From Stenotrophomonas sp. 278 (GTDB lineage Bacteria; Pseudomonadota; Gammaproteobacteria; Xanthomonadales; Xanthomonadaceae), in assembly GCF_003935715.1 (NCBI RefSeq), contig NZ_RHPP01000001.1:1-64000 (forward strand): a stretch of DNA of 64,000 nucleotides, given 5' to 3'. The notes under the pieces are model-generated. The model did not search any database and was not told the DNA's origin. It worked only from the letters and a program-made list of their open reading frames with translations. The number at the start of each line of letters is the position of its first letter. Within the stretch, counting starts at the first letter, position 1. Shown here piece by piece: positions 50,841 to 59,645 of this stretch. Position numbers and translations under genes: made by a program.

Positions 50841-52178
50841 TTACTCCGCCCGCTCCACCGGGAGCTTCTTTTCTTCGCGCAGCACGCCGAATGCCGACGC
50901 CGTCATGATCGCAGCAGCCAGTACCCCACCGGCGAACACCGCCGATGAGCCGAACAGTGAGAGCCCCTTGTGCAGCCAGGTGAAGCTCAGGTCAGCACCG
51001 CGGTACACCACCGTGTCGATCGCCGCACCGGCTTTGTAGCGCCATTGGCGGTCCACCCGCGTGTAGATCGTCTCGCGGGCCGGCTTGCCCAGTGCGAACT
51101 CGCTTGCGCGCGTCATCACCTGCACGATCGCCACCATCACCGGAAGTGGCGAAGCCGCCAGCACCGAGAAGCCGGCGATGATCGCGAAGCCGGGAATCAA
51201 CAACGCCGGCGCGATGCCGAAGCGCGACAGCAGCCAGCGCGTCAGCCCCAGCTGCAGCACCAGGGTCAGCGCGTTCACCGCCAGGTCGACCCGTGAAAAG
51301 AACGCCGTGCTTGCCGCCGCATCGGTGTACAGCCGGCGCACGATCGACGCCTGCTCGTTGTAAAGCAGCGTGCCCACGCCCACCCCGAACACCACCATCG
51401 CCGCCAGCCAGCGCAGCAGCGGCTCACGTGCGATCAGCTTGAGCCCATCCAGCACGCTGCCGCCCATTGGCGTTTCACCTGACACCAGCTGCGCCTGCTG
51501 CTCGCGGGCCACCGCCCACAGGCGCAGCCGCCAGATGCAGACCAGGCACACGCACAGGAAGCCTGCCGACACCAGCATCAGATTGGCGATGCCCACCCGC
51601 TGCACCAGCGACGCGGTCAGGATCGGGCCCAGAAACGCACCGATCGTGCCTGCAGCGCCGATATAGCCGTAGTAGGCGCGCGCCTGCACGTTGGAGAACA
51701 CGTCGGCCATGAAGCTCCAGAACACCGCCACCGCGAACAGGTTGAACACCATCACCCAGAAGAAGAAGGCCATGCCGCGGCCGGGCACGTTGCTGTTGAA
51801 CAGTCCGTAGAACCCCAGCAGCGTGACAATGAAGAAGCCGTATACCACCGGCAGGAACACACGGCGCGGGTAGCGGCTGACCAGCGCGCCGTACAGCGGC
51901 TGCAGCACCAGCATGATGAGAAACACGCAGGTGAACAGGAACTGCAGCACGAAGTCCTTCAGGGCAATGCCGTGGCCGGCGAACCAGGCGATCAGCGCCG
52001 GCGGGAACACCGTATGCGGATCCGCCGAAGCGGCCATGGCCTCGCGCACCGGACGCAGCACGTAATAGCCGCTGAGCAGGCAGAAAAAGTACAGCCCCGC
52101 CCACAGCAGCGGTGGCGACTGGCGTAATGCCTGGCGCAGACCCGGGCGCGCGTGACCGGAAGCATCAGGTACGCTCAT
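50841..52178 (-). CDS. MFS-type carrier, NTP/NDP exchange transporter-like
   Basis: 445 residues with about twelve membrane helices. The N-terminal segment LLWAGLYFFCLLSGYYVLRPVREAM, given here in part as FFCLLSGYYVLRPVREAM, is the signature of proteins annotated as Npt1/Npt2-like nucleotide carriers, which are related to plastid and rickettsial ATP/ADP exchangers. In free-living bacteria these proteins are not shown to move nucleotides, and some carry a different solute. The ATG at 52178 gives MSVPDASGH; the frame is open 150 bases further. It diverges from the serine hydrolase gene across 256 bases with an AT-rich centre. Confidence 0.87.
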   Translation of the reverse strand: MSVPDASGHARPGLRQALRQSPPLLWAGLYFFCLLSGYYVLRPVREAMAASADPHTVFPPALIAWFAGHGIALKDFVLQFLFTCVFLIMLVLQPLYGALVSRYPRRVFLPVVYGFFIVTLLGFYGLFNSNVPGRGMAFFFWVMVFNLFAVAVFWSFMADVFSNVQARAYYGYIGAAGTIGAFLGPILTASLVQRVGIANLMLVSAGFLCVCLVCIWRLRLWAVAREQQAQLVSGETPMGGSVLDGLKLIAREPLLRWLAAMVVFGVGVGTLLYNEQASIVRRLYTDAAASTAFFSRVDLAVNALTLVLQLGLTRWLLSRFGIAPALLIPGFAIIAGFSVLAASPLPVMVAIVQVMTRASEFALGKPARETIYTRVDRQWRYKAGAAIDTVVYRGADLSFTWLHKGLSLFGSSAVFAGGVLAAAIMTASAFGVLREEKKLPVERAE

Positions 52179-52434
52179 CCGACGCGGACCCAGCGCAGGG
52201 AGCTTGGCGGGAACAGCATCGTGAACATTCCGGGCAGGCAGTGCGCGAAACGGTAAACGATGCACTGCAACACCGCCAGTCTCGCTGATCTGAACAGGCA
52301 GGTGACGCTGCGCGTCAAAACCGAACAAAAATCACCATTTTTCAATGTGATACGCATTCATCTTCGCTTTGTTTGTGCAATCACGAAAAGCGGCGCTAGA
52401 ATCGGTCACAGCTGTCGCGCACGGGCCCCACACG

Positions 52435-53826
52435 ATGAAACACACCACCAGGCGCCGACCGATCCGTTCGGCGGCCACCGGATTGCTGGGCATGCTGATG
52501 CCCATCGCCCTGTCCTCCACCGCCCAGACACCGGCGGCCACGCCGGCCGCGTTCCCGGTCAACATCGAGAACAGCGCCGTCGCCCATGTGCCGCACACAC
52601 AACCGGCCGCCTACCGTACGACCTCGCTCGCGCCGAAGGTGCAGCCGCCGGCCGAAAGCTTCAACGTGGCCGCCATTGAATCGATGGCCCAGCAACTCAC
52701 CTACGGCGAGCGCGTGCCGGGCATGGCGGTGGCCATCGTGCAGGGCGGACGCGTGCTCAGCGCGCGCGGCTATGGCGTCACCGACGTCAACAATCCGCAG
52801 ATCGTCGATGCCCACACCGTGTTCCGCCTGGCGTCGTTGTCCAAGGCCTTCGCCGGTACCATGGCCGGCCTGCTGGTCAACGACGGCACCCTGCGCTGGG
52901 ACAGCAAGGTCACCGACTATGTGCCGGGCTTCCAGCTGAGTTCGCCCGAGGCGACCGAACGCCTGACCGTGGCCGATCTGCTCAGCCACCGCGTTGGCCT
53001 GCCCTACAACGCCTACGACCGCGACATCGAAGCCAACGCGGAGTACTACACCCTTACCCACAAGCTGGCCTCTACGTCGCTCAAGTGCCTGCCCGGTGAC
53101 TGCTACGCCTACCAGAACGTGGCCTTCAGCCTGATCGGCGACGTGGTGTATGCGGCCTCTGGGAGCTTCTACGAGCAATCGGTGGAACGTCGGTTGTTCA
53201 AGCCACTGGGCATGAACGACGCGAGCATGGGCCTGGCCGGCATCCAGGCCAGCTCGCGCTGGGCCCGCCCGCACGTGCGCAGTCGTAACGGGTGGGTGTC
53301 GCTCAATCCGAAGCCGACCTACTACCGTCTGGCCCCGGCCGCCGGCGTCAACGCCAGCGCCAGCGACATGGCGCAATGGCTGCTCGCCCATACCGGCCAT
53401 CGTCCCGATGTGCTGTCGGCACCGCTGCTGGCTACCCTGCACTCGACGCTGATCAACACTCCGGGCGAAATGCGCTCGGGGTGGCGCCGCCAGCGCCTGC
53501 ACTCGGCGGGCTACGCACTGGGCTGGCGCAACTTCGACTATGCCGGGCATGAAGTGATCTTCCACGCCGGCGCGGTGCAGGGCTACCGCGGGCTGGTCGC
53601 GCTGGTGCCCGAGCGGGACCTTGGCATTGCGATCATGTGGAACGGGGAGAGCAGCCTGCCCAGCGGCCTGCTGCCGACCGTGCTTGACCAGGCGATCGGT
53701 CTGCCGAGCCAGCGCTGGCTCGACGTCGACACCGACTTCGGCAGCGACAACCTGATGGTGGAAGACGGCGCGCCGGGCAAGCGAAAGGGTGCATCGGCGG
53801 ATCGGGCGGTGGCATCGCCGCGGTGA
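52435..53826 (+). CDS. serine hydrolase, beta-lactamase class C / S12 family
   Basis: 463 residues. An N-terminal export signal (SAATGLLGMLMPIALSSTA) is followed by about 45 low-complexity residues and then the S12 fold. The active-site motif SxxK is S134-L-S-K137, the second motif YxN is in CYAYQNVAFSLIG, and the third (HxG in place of KTG) in FHAGAVQGYRG. Relatives include penicillin-binding esterases, EstB-type hydrolases and D-amino-acid peptidases, and the HAG triad suits an esterase or peptidase more than a true beta-lactamase. It is periplasmic and monocistronic, ending at a strong terminator. Confidence 0.92.
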   Translation: MKHTTRRRPIRSAATGLLGMLMPIALSSTAQTPAATPAAFPVNIENSAVAHVPHTQPAAYRTTSLAPKVQPPAESFNVAAIESMAQQLTYGERVPGMAVAIVQGGRVLSARGYGVTDVNNPQIVDAHTVFRLASLSKAFAGTMAGLLVNDGTLRWDSKVTDYVPGFQLSSPEATERLTVADLLSHRVGLPYNAYDRDIEANAEYYTLTHKLASTSLKCLPGDCYAYQNVAFSLIGDVVYAASGSFYEQSVERRLFKPLGMNDASMGLAGIQASSRWARPHVRSRNGWVSLNPKPTYYRLAPAAGVNASASDMAQWLLAHTGHRPDVLSAPLLATLHSTLINTPGEMRSGWRRQRLHSAGYALGWRNFDYAGHEVIFHAGAVQGYRGLVALVPERDLGIAIMWNGESSLPSGLLPTVLDQAIGLPSQRWLDVDTDFGSDNLMVEDGAPGKRKGASADRAVASPR

Positions 53827-53848
53827 GTCAACTGACAACGCGGATGGA

Positions 53849-53877
53849 AGAAGCGGCCTCAGGGCCGCTTCTTTTTT
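53849..53877 (+). terminator. intrinsic terminator of the serine hydrolase gene
   Basis: AGAAGCGGCC / GGCCGCTTCT stem with a 4-base loop and TTTTTT, 22 bases after the stop. Confidence 0.92.
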
Positions 53878-53878
53878 G

Positions 53879-53938
53879 GTAGCGCCGGCCGTTGGCCGGC
53901 CATCCTTACCGCCTGGGCCGGCCAACGGCCGGCGCTAC
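53879..53938. repeat. inverted pair of GTAG palindromes (REP/SMAG-like)
   Basis: GTAGCGCCGGCCGTTGGCCG begins at 53879 and its inverted partner ends in CTAC at 53935-53938, so two head-to-head units face each other, as at 10057-10112. Confidence 0.88.
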
Positions 53939-53979
53939 CGTCCGCACCCACATGCGTGGGTGCGTCAGCGGGGCGGGGC

Positions 53980-54042
53980 TTTTTTTGCGCCTGCGGCGCA
54001 AAAAAAACCCCCTCCCCGCTGGGCATCCGGGGAAGGGGGTTT
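53980..54042. terminator. tandem hairpins between serine hydrolase and histone-like genes
   Basis: First hairpin TTTTTTTGCGCC-TGC-GGCGCAAAAAAA (53980-54007) can work in both directions. The second, AAACCCCC...GGGGGTTT (about 54005-54042), is followed by a T run on the minus strand and terminates the histone-like gene. Confidence 0.8.
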
Positions 54043-54065
54043 CAGGTACGGCTATCGGGAATGGA

Positions 54066-54590
54066 TCAGATCAGCGGTGCCGGGGTTGCCGGCAGAGCGA
54101 CCGGTGCGGCCTTCTTCTTGCGGACCGCCGGCTTGCGCTTGGCGACCTTCTTCACTGCCTTCTTGGCCGAGGCCTTCTTGGCGGCGGGCTTCTTGGCTAC
54201 CTTGCGGACGGCCTTCTTGGCACCGGCCTTCTTGGCGACCTTGCGGACGGCCTTCTTGGCGGTCTTCTTGGCAGCCGACTTCTTGGCTACCTTCTTGACT
54301 GCCTTCTTTGCACCGGCCTTCTTGGCGACCTTGCGGACGGCCTTCTTTGCGGTCTTCTTGGCAGCCTTCTTGGCGGTCGCCTTCTTTGCGACCTTCTTGA
54401 CGGCCTTCTTCGCCGTCTTCTTCACTGCCTTGCGGGCAGCGGCCTTCTTGGCGACCTTCTTGACAGCCTTCTTGGCGGTTGCCTTCTTGGCTGCCTTCTT
54501 CACGGTCTTCTTGGCCGCAGCCTTCTTTGCGACCTTCTTGACGGCCTTTTTAGCGGCCGGCTTTTTCTTCGCAGCTTTCTTGGTTGCCAT
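54066..54590 (-). CDS. Lys/Ala-rich histone H1-like protein (AlgP-like)
   Basis: 174 residues, almost entirely Lys, Ala and Val, in tandem 5- to 14-residue units such as AAKKAVKKVAKK, with a short non-repetitive end (APVALPATPAPLI). It matches the eukaryotic-H1-like C-terminal repeat proteins (AlgP/AlgR3, histone-like) of gammaproteobacteria, which bind DNA non-specifically and may compact the nucleoid. The repeated nucleotide units make this gene prone to length changes. GGAG at 54597-54600 lies upstream of the ATG. A gene-free stretch of about 800 bases lies before it. Confidence 0.88.
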   Translation of the reverse strand: MATKKAAKKKPAAKKAVKKVAKKAAAKKTVKKAAKKATAKKAVKKVAKKAAARKAVKKTAKKAVKKVAKKATAKKAAKKTAKKAVRKVAKKAGAKKAVKKVAKKSAAKKTAKKAVRKVAKKAGAKKAVRKVAKKPAAKKASAKKAVKKVAKRKPAVRKKKAAPVALPATPAPLI

Positions 54591-55381
54591 GGGATGGCTC
54601 CTCGTCAGTGATCTATGGAGTTGAAACGCCCAGTTGAAACAAACCCGCTCAGCTGTTGCCTGGCGGGGACCGCCGTCGCGTCATGCGCGTCGTGACGGAT
54701 ACGGTGATGCCTGCCATGTACCACCCGGCAGATATCGAATGAGGGGTGCCCTTGCTTTTCACCGAGGGAAGCGAAGCCGACTCCACCGTCATCGGACTCG
54801 AGGCGGATGTCCTGGTTGTGCTTCGCGACTGGATGTCGATTCTGCTCACTCTCTTGGCAGGCAAGGTCTGCTGGGCGAAACCTAATCACGCTTTTTTTGA
54901 CTGTCAACAACCCCCGCGAAAAATTTTCACGTCGCCCCCCTTCCGCGCGCGCTCCAAAGCCGTGTCCGGAACGCCTGGCAGAGGCGTGGACACCACCGTT
55001 GCGACAGCGCAACGAACCCGCCTCATGTCCTCGCACTGAAAGAAAAACACTTAAAAGAAGCACTTTCGCAAATCGTGCGAACGCCCCCCGCTGTCTTTGC
55101 GGTGCCGCCGCCAACGTGCGCCGCCGCGTCCGACGGCGAAGCAGTACCGGGTCGAAACAACGACGAAAACTTTTCACATGGGTCGGTACTTTTTTCATCC
55201 GGTTTGGCAGAAATGCGCAAACTTTTGACCGCCGATCAGACGCCGAAGGGTGCCGCCTGGATGTCCTTTCGGGTGTCGGTCGACCCCGCTCATGCTGTCC
55301 AGATGATCCCTTGAAGGCGCCGTGGCATGCGTGCAGCGCATCCACTTCCCTCACGTGCGGATAACAGATGTGGGACGGCGC
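54591..55381. other. long stretch without a recognisable gene
   Basis: About 790 bases upstream of the histone-like gene and downstream of gcvH. Open frames exist on both strands but none has conserved features or a good ribosome site. The sequence alternates GC-rich and A/T-run segments. The 14-base motif CGAAAAATTTTCAC (54917-54930) recurs with one change at 55164-55177 (CGAAAACTTTTCAC), and related runs such as GCAAACTTTTGAC follow. It probably contains the control region of the histone-like gene, and an RNA gene is possible. Confidence 0.5.
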
Positions 55382-55410
55382 AAAAAAAAACGGCCGCACA
55401 AGGCGGCCGT
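55382..55410 (-). terminator. intrinsic terminator of gcvTH
   Basis: On the minus strand ACGGCCGC / GCGGCCGT stem followed by a run of nine T, 21 bases after the gcvH stop. Confidence 0.92.
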
Positions 55411-55431
55411 CTCGTTCCTGGAAAAGCGACC

Positions 55432-55827
55432 TCAGTGGTCGTCGCTCTCCAGCACTTCGGCATAGTCGTCCGGACCCAGCAGTTCGTTGATCTCTTCCTT
55501 GTTGGACAGTTCAACCACGAACATCCAGCCGTCGCCGTAGGCGTCTTCGTTGATGGTTTCCGGCTTGTCGGTCAGGCTCGAGTTGACCTCGACCACGGTG
55601 CCGCTGACCGGGCTGTAGACGTCCGATGCAGCCTTGACCGACTCGACCACGGCGATCTGCTCGCCCGCCTTCGCTTCGGCACCCACGTCGGGCAGTTCAA
55701 CATAGACCAGGTCGCCCAGCAGGCCCTGCGCGTGGTCGGAAATACCGATGGTGACGCGGCCGTCGCCTTCGACACGGGCCCACTCATGGGACTTGAGGAA
55801 CTTGAGGTCGCCGGGGATCTCGCTCAT
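55432..55827 (-). CDS. gcvH: glycine cleavage system H protein
   Basis: Lipoyl carrier that shuttles the aminomethyl group between the P, T and L proteins. 131 residues. The lipoylated Lys is in [12 protein letters not shown], preceded by [21 protein letters not shown] and followed by [14 protein letters not shown] and [11 protein letters not shown], all family hallmarks. It lies 54 bases behind gcvT on the same strand and ends at a strong terminator, so gcvT-gcvH form a unit; the P-protein gene is not in the window. Confidence 0.97.
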   Translation of the reverse strand: MSEIPGDLKFLKSHEWARVEGDGRVTIGISDHAQGLLGDLVYVELPDVGAEAKAGEQIAVVESVKAASDVYSPVSGTVVEVNSSLTDKPETINEDAYGDGWMFVVELSNKEEINELLGPDDYAEVLESDDH

Positions 55828-55881
55828 GGAACTGCTCCAGGAAATATTGGGAGGGCAAAAAACGGGGGTAGTGTAACCAAC

Positions 55882-56994
55882 TCAACCTTCAGCCAGAACG
55901 CCGGGCTGCGCCTGGCCTTCACGCACGAACGGGAACTTGACCACGCGCACCGGCACCTGCCGGCCCCGGATGTCCACGCGCACCTGGCCGAGGTCGCCGG
56001 CAGGTACGCGAGCGAACGCGATGCCCTTGCCAAGCGTCGGCGAGAACGTGCCGGACAGGATCTCGCCGTCGCCACTGGCGGTCAGTACGGTCTGTCCGTG
56101 ACGCAGCACGCCCTTCTCGTCCATCACCAGCCCGATCATCTGGCGCGCGGTGCCAGCGGCCTTCTGCGCTTCCAGTACATCGCGACCAATGAACGCGCGA
56201 TCCTCATCCAGCGCGACCGTCCACGCCAGCGCGGCTTCGAACGGCGAGATCGCCTCGTCCATGTCCTGGCCATACAGATTCATGCCGGCCTCAAGACGCA
56301 GGGTGTCGCGTGCACCCAGACCTGCCGGGCGCACGCCGCCGGAGGCCAGGGCATTCCAGAAGGCGATGACATTGTCCTGCGGCACGAGGATCTCAAAGCC
56401 GTCCTCGCCGGTGTAGCCGGTACGGGCCACGAACAGGGCTTCTCCCTGCGCGCCGGTCACCTCGGCAGCCGCAAAGCGCCCCAGTTTCTCCAGCACAGCG
56501 CGGTCACCTTCGGACACCAGGTCGATGACCTTGGCACGTGCATTGGGACCCTGCACGGCGATGATCGCCAGGTTGTCGCGCTCGGTGACCTCCACGTTGA
56601 AGGCAGCCGCCTGCTCACGGATCCAGGCCAGGTCCTTTTCGCGGGTGGAGGCGTTAACGACCATGCGGAAGAAGTCGTCGGCCAGGAAGTAGACGATCAG
56701 GTCGTCGATCACCCCGCCCTGCGGATTGAGCATGCACGAGTACAGCGCCTTGCCCGGCACCTTGAGCTTGTCCACCGAGTTGGCCAGCAGCCGGCGCAGG
56801 AACGCACGCACCTGCGCACCGTGCAGGTCGACCACGGTCATGTGGCTCACGTCGAACATGCCGGCGTCGGCGCGCACCAGATTGTGCTCGTCCAGCTGCG
56901 AGCCATAGTGGATGGGCATGTCCCAGCCACCAAAATCGACCATCTTGGCACCGAGTGCACGGTGGGTTTCGTTGAGCAGCGTCTTCTGGGTCAT
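55882..56994 (-). CDS. gcvT: glycine cleavage system T protein (aminomethyltransferase)
   Basis: Transfers the one-carbon unit from the aminomethyl-lipoyl H protein to tetrahydrofolate, releasing ammonia. 370 residues. [15 protein letters not shown] and [13 protein letters not shown] mark the N-terminal domain, [16 protein letters not shown] the folate region, and [20 protein letters not shown] the conserved catalytic Asp/Arg region. ATG at 56994 ([11 protein letters not shown]) is chosen over an upstream in-frame start. No glycine riboswitch was seen in the leader. Confidence 0.97.
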   Translation of the reverse strand: MTQKTLLNETHRALGAKMVDFGGWDMPIHYGSQLDEHNLVRADAGMFDVSHMTVVDLHGAQVRAFLRRLLANSVDKLKVPGKALYSCMLNPQGGVIDDLIVYFLADDFFRMVVNASTREKDLAWIREQAAAFNVEVTERDNLAIIAVQGPNARAKVIDLVSEGDRAVLEKLGRFAAAEVTGAQGEALFVARTGYTGEDGFEILVPQDNVIAFWNALASGGVRPAGLGARDTLRLEAGMNLYGQDMDEAISPFEAALAWTVALDEDRAFIGRDVLEAQKAAGTARQMIGLVMDEKGVLRHGQTVLTASGDGEILSGTFSPTLGKGIAFARVPAGDLGQVRVDIRGRQVPVRVVKFPFVREGQAQPGVLAEG

Positions 56995-57078
56995 GACCAC
57001 GGTCCGGGGGATGAGAAGCAAGATCCCCATTATCGCCGATGCGTCCCCCGAACGCGTGCGGCGATGCGGTATCGCCCG

Positions 57079-57402
57079 TCAGGCGCTGCGCGGGGCGAAC
57101 ATGATCACCGCCATGCCGGCCAGGCACAGCGAAACGCCCAGCACGTCCCAGCGACCGGGGCGGATGCCGTCCACTACCCACAGCCAGGCAAGTGCGGTGC
57201 CGATGTAGACGCCGCCATAGGCGGCGTAGACCCGACCACTGGCGGCCGGATGCAGGGTGAGCAACCAGGCGAACAGGGCCAGGCTGGCAGCGGCTGGAAG
57301 CAGCAGCCAGACACTGCCGCCCTTGCGCAGCCACAGCCACGGCAGATAGCAGCCGACGATTTCCGCCACCGCCGTCAGGATGAACAGCAGCAGCGTCTTC
57401 AA
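57079..57402 (-). CDS. YnfA family (UPF0060) small membrane protein
   Basis: 107-residue inner-membrane protein with four helices, related to small multidrug resistance proteins. Signatures are [20 protein letters not shown], with the conserved Glu in helix 1, and [21 protein letters not shown]. YnfA proteins have been linked to export of cationic compounds. I choose TTG at 57402 over GTG at 57420: it gives the usual length (about 108) and a 4-base TTGA overlap with the mazG stop, indicating coupled translation. Confidence 0.87.
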   Translation of the reverse strand: MKTLLLFILTAVAEIVGCYLPWLWLRKGGSVWLLLPAAASLALFAWLLTLHPAASGRVYAAYGGVYIGTALAWLWVVDGIRPGRWDVLGVSLCLAGMAVIMFAPRSA

Positions 57403-58211
57403 GAGGTGGACTCGCTGCACTTGACCTGCTGCCAGAGCCGCTCCTGCGCGTCCAGGTCGAGCTCGTGCATGGCCTGCCCGTCACGGGCAGCCTGCGCCTC
57501 CATGGCGCGGAAGCGGCGCTCGAACTTCAGGTTGGCCTGGCGCAGTGCGGCACCGACATCCACCTTGGCATGACGGGCCAGGTTGGCACACACGAACAGC
57601 AGATCACCCAGTTCCTCCTGCAGGCGAGCGGCGTTGTCCTGTACCGGTCCACGCGCGAACTCGGCGGCGACTTCGTCCAGCTCCTCGCGCACCTTGTCCA
57701 TCACGGGTTCCGGCCCGGGCCAGTCGAAGCCCACGCGGGCGGCCCGCGACTGCAGCTTCACCGCACGCTGCCATTCCGGCAGCCCGCGCGAGATCCCCGC
57801 CAGCGCCGAGGTGTCCGCCTGCCCCTTCGCTTCACGTTCTGCACGCTTGATCGCTTCCCAGTTGACCATCACCTCGTCGGCCCCGCCCACATCGACCTGG
57901 GCGAACACGTGGGGATGTCGACGCTGCATCTTGTCGCTGATCGCGCGCGCCACGTCGGCAAAACCGAAGGCACCCTGCTCGCTGGCCATCTGCGCATGGA
58001 ACACCACCTGCAGCAGCAGGTCGCCGAGCTCGTCGCACAGATCATCCAGGTCGCCGCGATCAATGGCATCGGCCACCTCGTACGCCTCCTCGATGGTGTA
58101 AGGCGCGATCGTGGCGAAGCTCTGCTCCAGATCCCAGGGGCACCCCTGCCGCGGATCGCGCAGGCGCGCCATGATGCCCAACAGGCGTTCCAGTTCAGCG
58201 GTGGCAGACAT
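57399..58211 (-). CDS. mazG: nucleoside triphosphate pyrophosphohydrolase
   Basis: Hydrolyses (d)NTPs to monophosphates and pyrophosphate; thought to limit ppGpp and remove aberrant nucleotides. 270 residues. Two MazG domains are visible: [20 protein letters not shown] with [20 protein letters not shown] (metal-binding ExxE...ExxD) and, in the second half, [14 protein letters not shown] with [18 protein letters not shown]. It is third in the minus-strand run nudE-cysQ-mazG-ynfA, a set that removes unwanted nucleotides or phosphates. Confidence 0.95.
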   Translation of the reverse strand: MSATAELERLLGIMARLRDPRQGCPWDLEQSFATIAPYTIEEAYEVADAIDRGDLDDLCDELGDLLLQVVFHAQMASEQGAFGFADVARAISDKMQRRHPHVFAQVDVGGADEVMVNWEAIKRAEREAKGQADTSALAGISRGLPEWQRAVKLQSRAARVGFDWPGPEPVMDKVREELDEVAAEFARGPVQDNAARLQEELGDLLFVCANLARHAKVDVGAALRQANLKFERRFRAMEAQAARDGQAMHELDLDAQERLWQQVKCSESTS

Positions 58212-58234
58212 TGCAGCTCCAGCAGGCAGAAAAA

Positions 58235-59038
58235 TCAGTCAGGCATCCAGTCGCGCCACGGCAGACGGGTGTCGCCCAGGGCGATGAAGTCACCGTTCAA
58301 CAACGTCTCACGCCGGTTGTAGCGGAACGGCTTGCCGGTGGCCGTCGACAGCACCGCGCCACCGGCGGCATGCAGCACGCACTGCCCCGCCGCCGTATCC
58401 CATTCCGCCGTGGGCCCCAATCGTGGATACACGTCCAGCGAGCCTTCGGCCAGACGACAGAACTTCAAAGAGGATCCTTGCGCGATGACCTCAATCTCGC
58501 CCATGCGCGCCAGCAGGGCTTCGGTTTCCGAGCTGCGGTGGGAACGACTGGCGGCGACCCGCAGGGGCGGGACAGCCGGCGCGCGCGCGCGCAGCACCGA
58601 GTCGTGAATGCCGTCGCGTCGATAGGCCAGCTCACCCCGCATGGCATGCCAGACCACGCCGGTCACCGGAGCCAGCACCACCCCGAACGCCGGCGCACCC
58701 TGGTAAATGAGGGCAATGTTGACGCTGAATTCGTCATTGCGCTTCACGAACTCGCGGGTGCCATCGAGCGGGTCCACCAGCCAGTACGCTCCCCAGTGCC
58801 GCCGTACGTCCCAGGGCACGAGCGCGGACTCCTCGGAGAGGATGGGCAGGTCGGGAGTGAGCTGGGTCAGTCCACGTTCGATCACGTCATTGGCGGCGCG
58901 GTCGGCTGCAGTGACCGGGCTGCGGTCGGACTTGAGCTCGATCTCGAACGCCGTTGCGTACACCCCCATGATCGCAGCGGCCGCGTCCTGCGCGATGGCG
59001 ATGACGGTTTCGCGCAGATCGGTGGTGAGCTTGATCAT
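58235..59038 (-). CDS. cysQ: 3'(2'),5'-bisphosphate nucleotidase
   Basis: Removes the 3'-phosphate from PAP/PAPS, by-products of sulfate assimilation, at the inner membrane face. 267 residues. Inositol-monophosphatase fold motifs are clear: PVTAADRAANDVI, ILSEESALV, the metal motif WLVDPLDGTREFVKRN, and PTAEWDTAAGQCVLHAAGG. ATG at 59038 (MIKLTTD) overlaps the nudE stop by 4 bases. Confidence 0.96.
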   Translation of the reverse strand: MIKLTTDLRETVIAIAQDAAAAIMGVYATAFEIELKSDRSPVTAADRAANDVIERGLTQLTPDLPILSEESALVPWDVRRHWGAYWLVDPLDGTREFVKRNDEFSVNIALIYQGAPAFGVVLAPVTGVVWHAMRGELAYRRDGIHDSVLRARAPAVPPLRVAASRSHRSSETEALLARMGEIEVIAQGSSLKFCRLAEGSLDVYPRLGPTAEWDTAAGQCVLHAAGGAVLSTATGKPFRYNRRETLLNGDFIALGDTRLPWRDWMPD

Positions 59039-59583
59039 GCCCCGCCGCCCAGCCATTCGCGGGCAATGAACAATGCCGCCAGCGAGCGCCCCTCGGAGAA
59101 GTCATCGCGCAGCATGAGCTGGTCCAGCTCGGCCAGCTTCCAGGGCACCACTTCCAGCTCTTCCGGTTCGTCGCCGACCAGACGCTCGGGAAAGAGGTCA
59201 CGAGCCACCACCAGCCATGACTGGTGACTCATGTAGGTAGGAGCCAGGGTCATCGGCCGCAGCACATCCAGCCGCCGCGCGCCGTAGCCGGCTTCTTCCT
59301 TGAGTTCCCGGTTTGCAGCCTGTTCCGGCGTTTCTCCGGCGTCTATCCGCCCCTTGACCAGACCCAGTTCGTAACGGTGCATGCCGGCTGCGTATTCACG
59401 TACCAGCAGCACGGTGTCCGCGTCGATCATCGGCACCACCACAACGGCACCATGCCCCCGGCTGACCAGGCGCTCGAAGCGGCGACGCTCGCCGTTGGAG
59501 AACTCCAGATCGAGGTGCTGGCGCTGGAACGGGCCGCTTTCCTCATCCGTGATCTGGTGGATGGTGGGGAGTGGTCGGCTCAT
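59035..59583 (-). CDS. nudE: ADP compounds hydrolase NudE
   Basis: Nudix hydrolase acting on NADH, ADP-ribose and Ap3A. 182 residues. The Nudix box spans GRIDAGETPEQAANRELKEE followed by AGYG, which fits GX5EX7REUXEEXGU exactly. FSNGERRRFERLVSRGHGAV precedes it, typical of NudE. First gene of the minus-strand run, diverging from bioA across 62 bases. Confidence 0.95.
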   Translation of the reverse strand: MSRPLPTIHQITDEESGPFQRQHLDLEFSNGERRRFERLVSRGHGAVVVVPMIDADTVLLVREYAAGMHRYELGLVKGRIDAGETPEQAANRELKEEAGYGARRLDVLRPMTLAPTYMSHQSWLVVARDLFPERLVGDEPEELEVVPWKLAELDQLMLRDDFSEGRSLAALFIAREWLGGGA

Positions 59584-59645
59584 GCGGACAGACTCGTGCG
59601 GACCGATAGAATGCAGGTTGGTGAGAACGTGTTCATGAGCTTGAA

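Noticed and set aside
54605-55399. 264-codon minus-strand frame upstream of the histone-like gene
   Set aside because: Arg/His/Ser-rich composition, no domain, no ribosome site, and competing frames on the other strand; no codon pattern like its neighbours.
56995-57078. Possible glycine riboswitch before gcvT
   Set aside because: Neither the tandem aptamer cores nor enough leader length is present.
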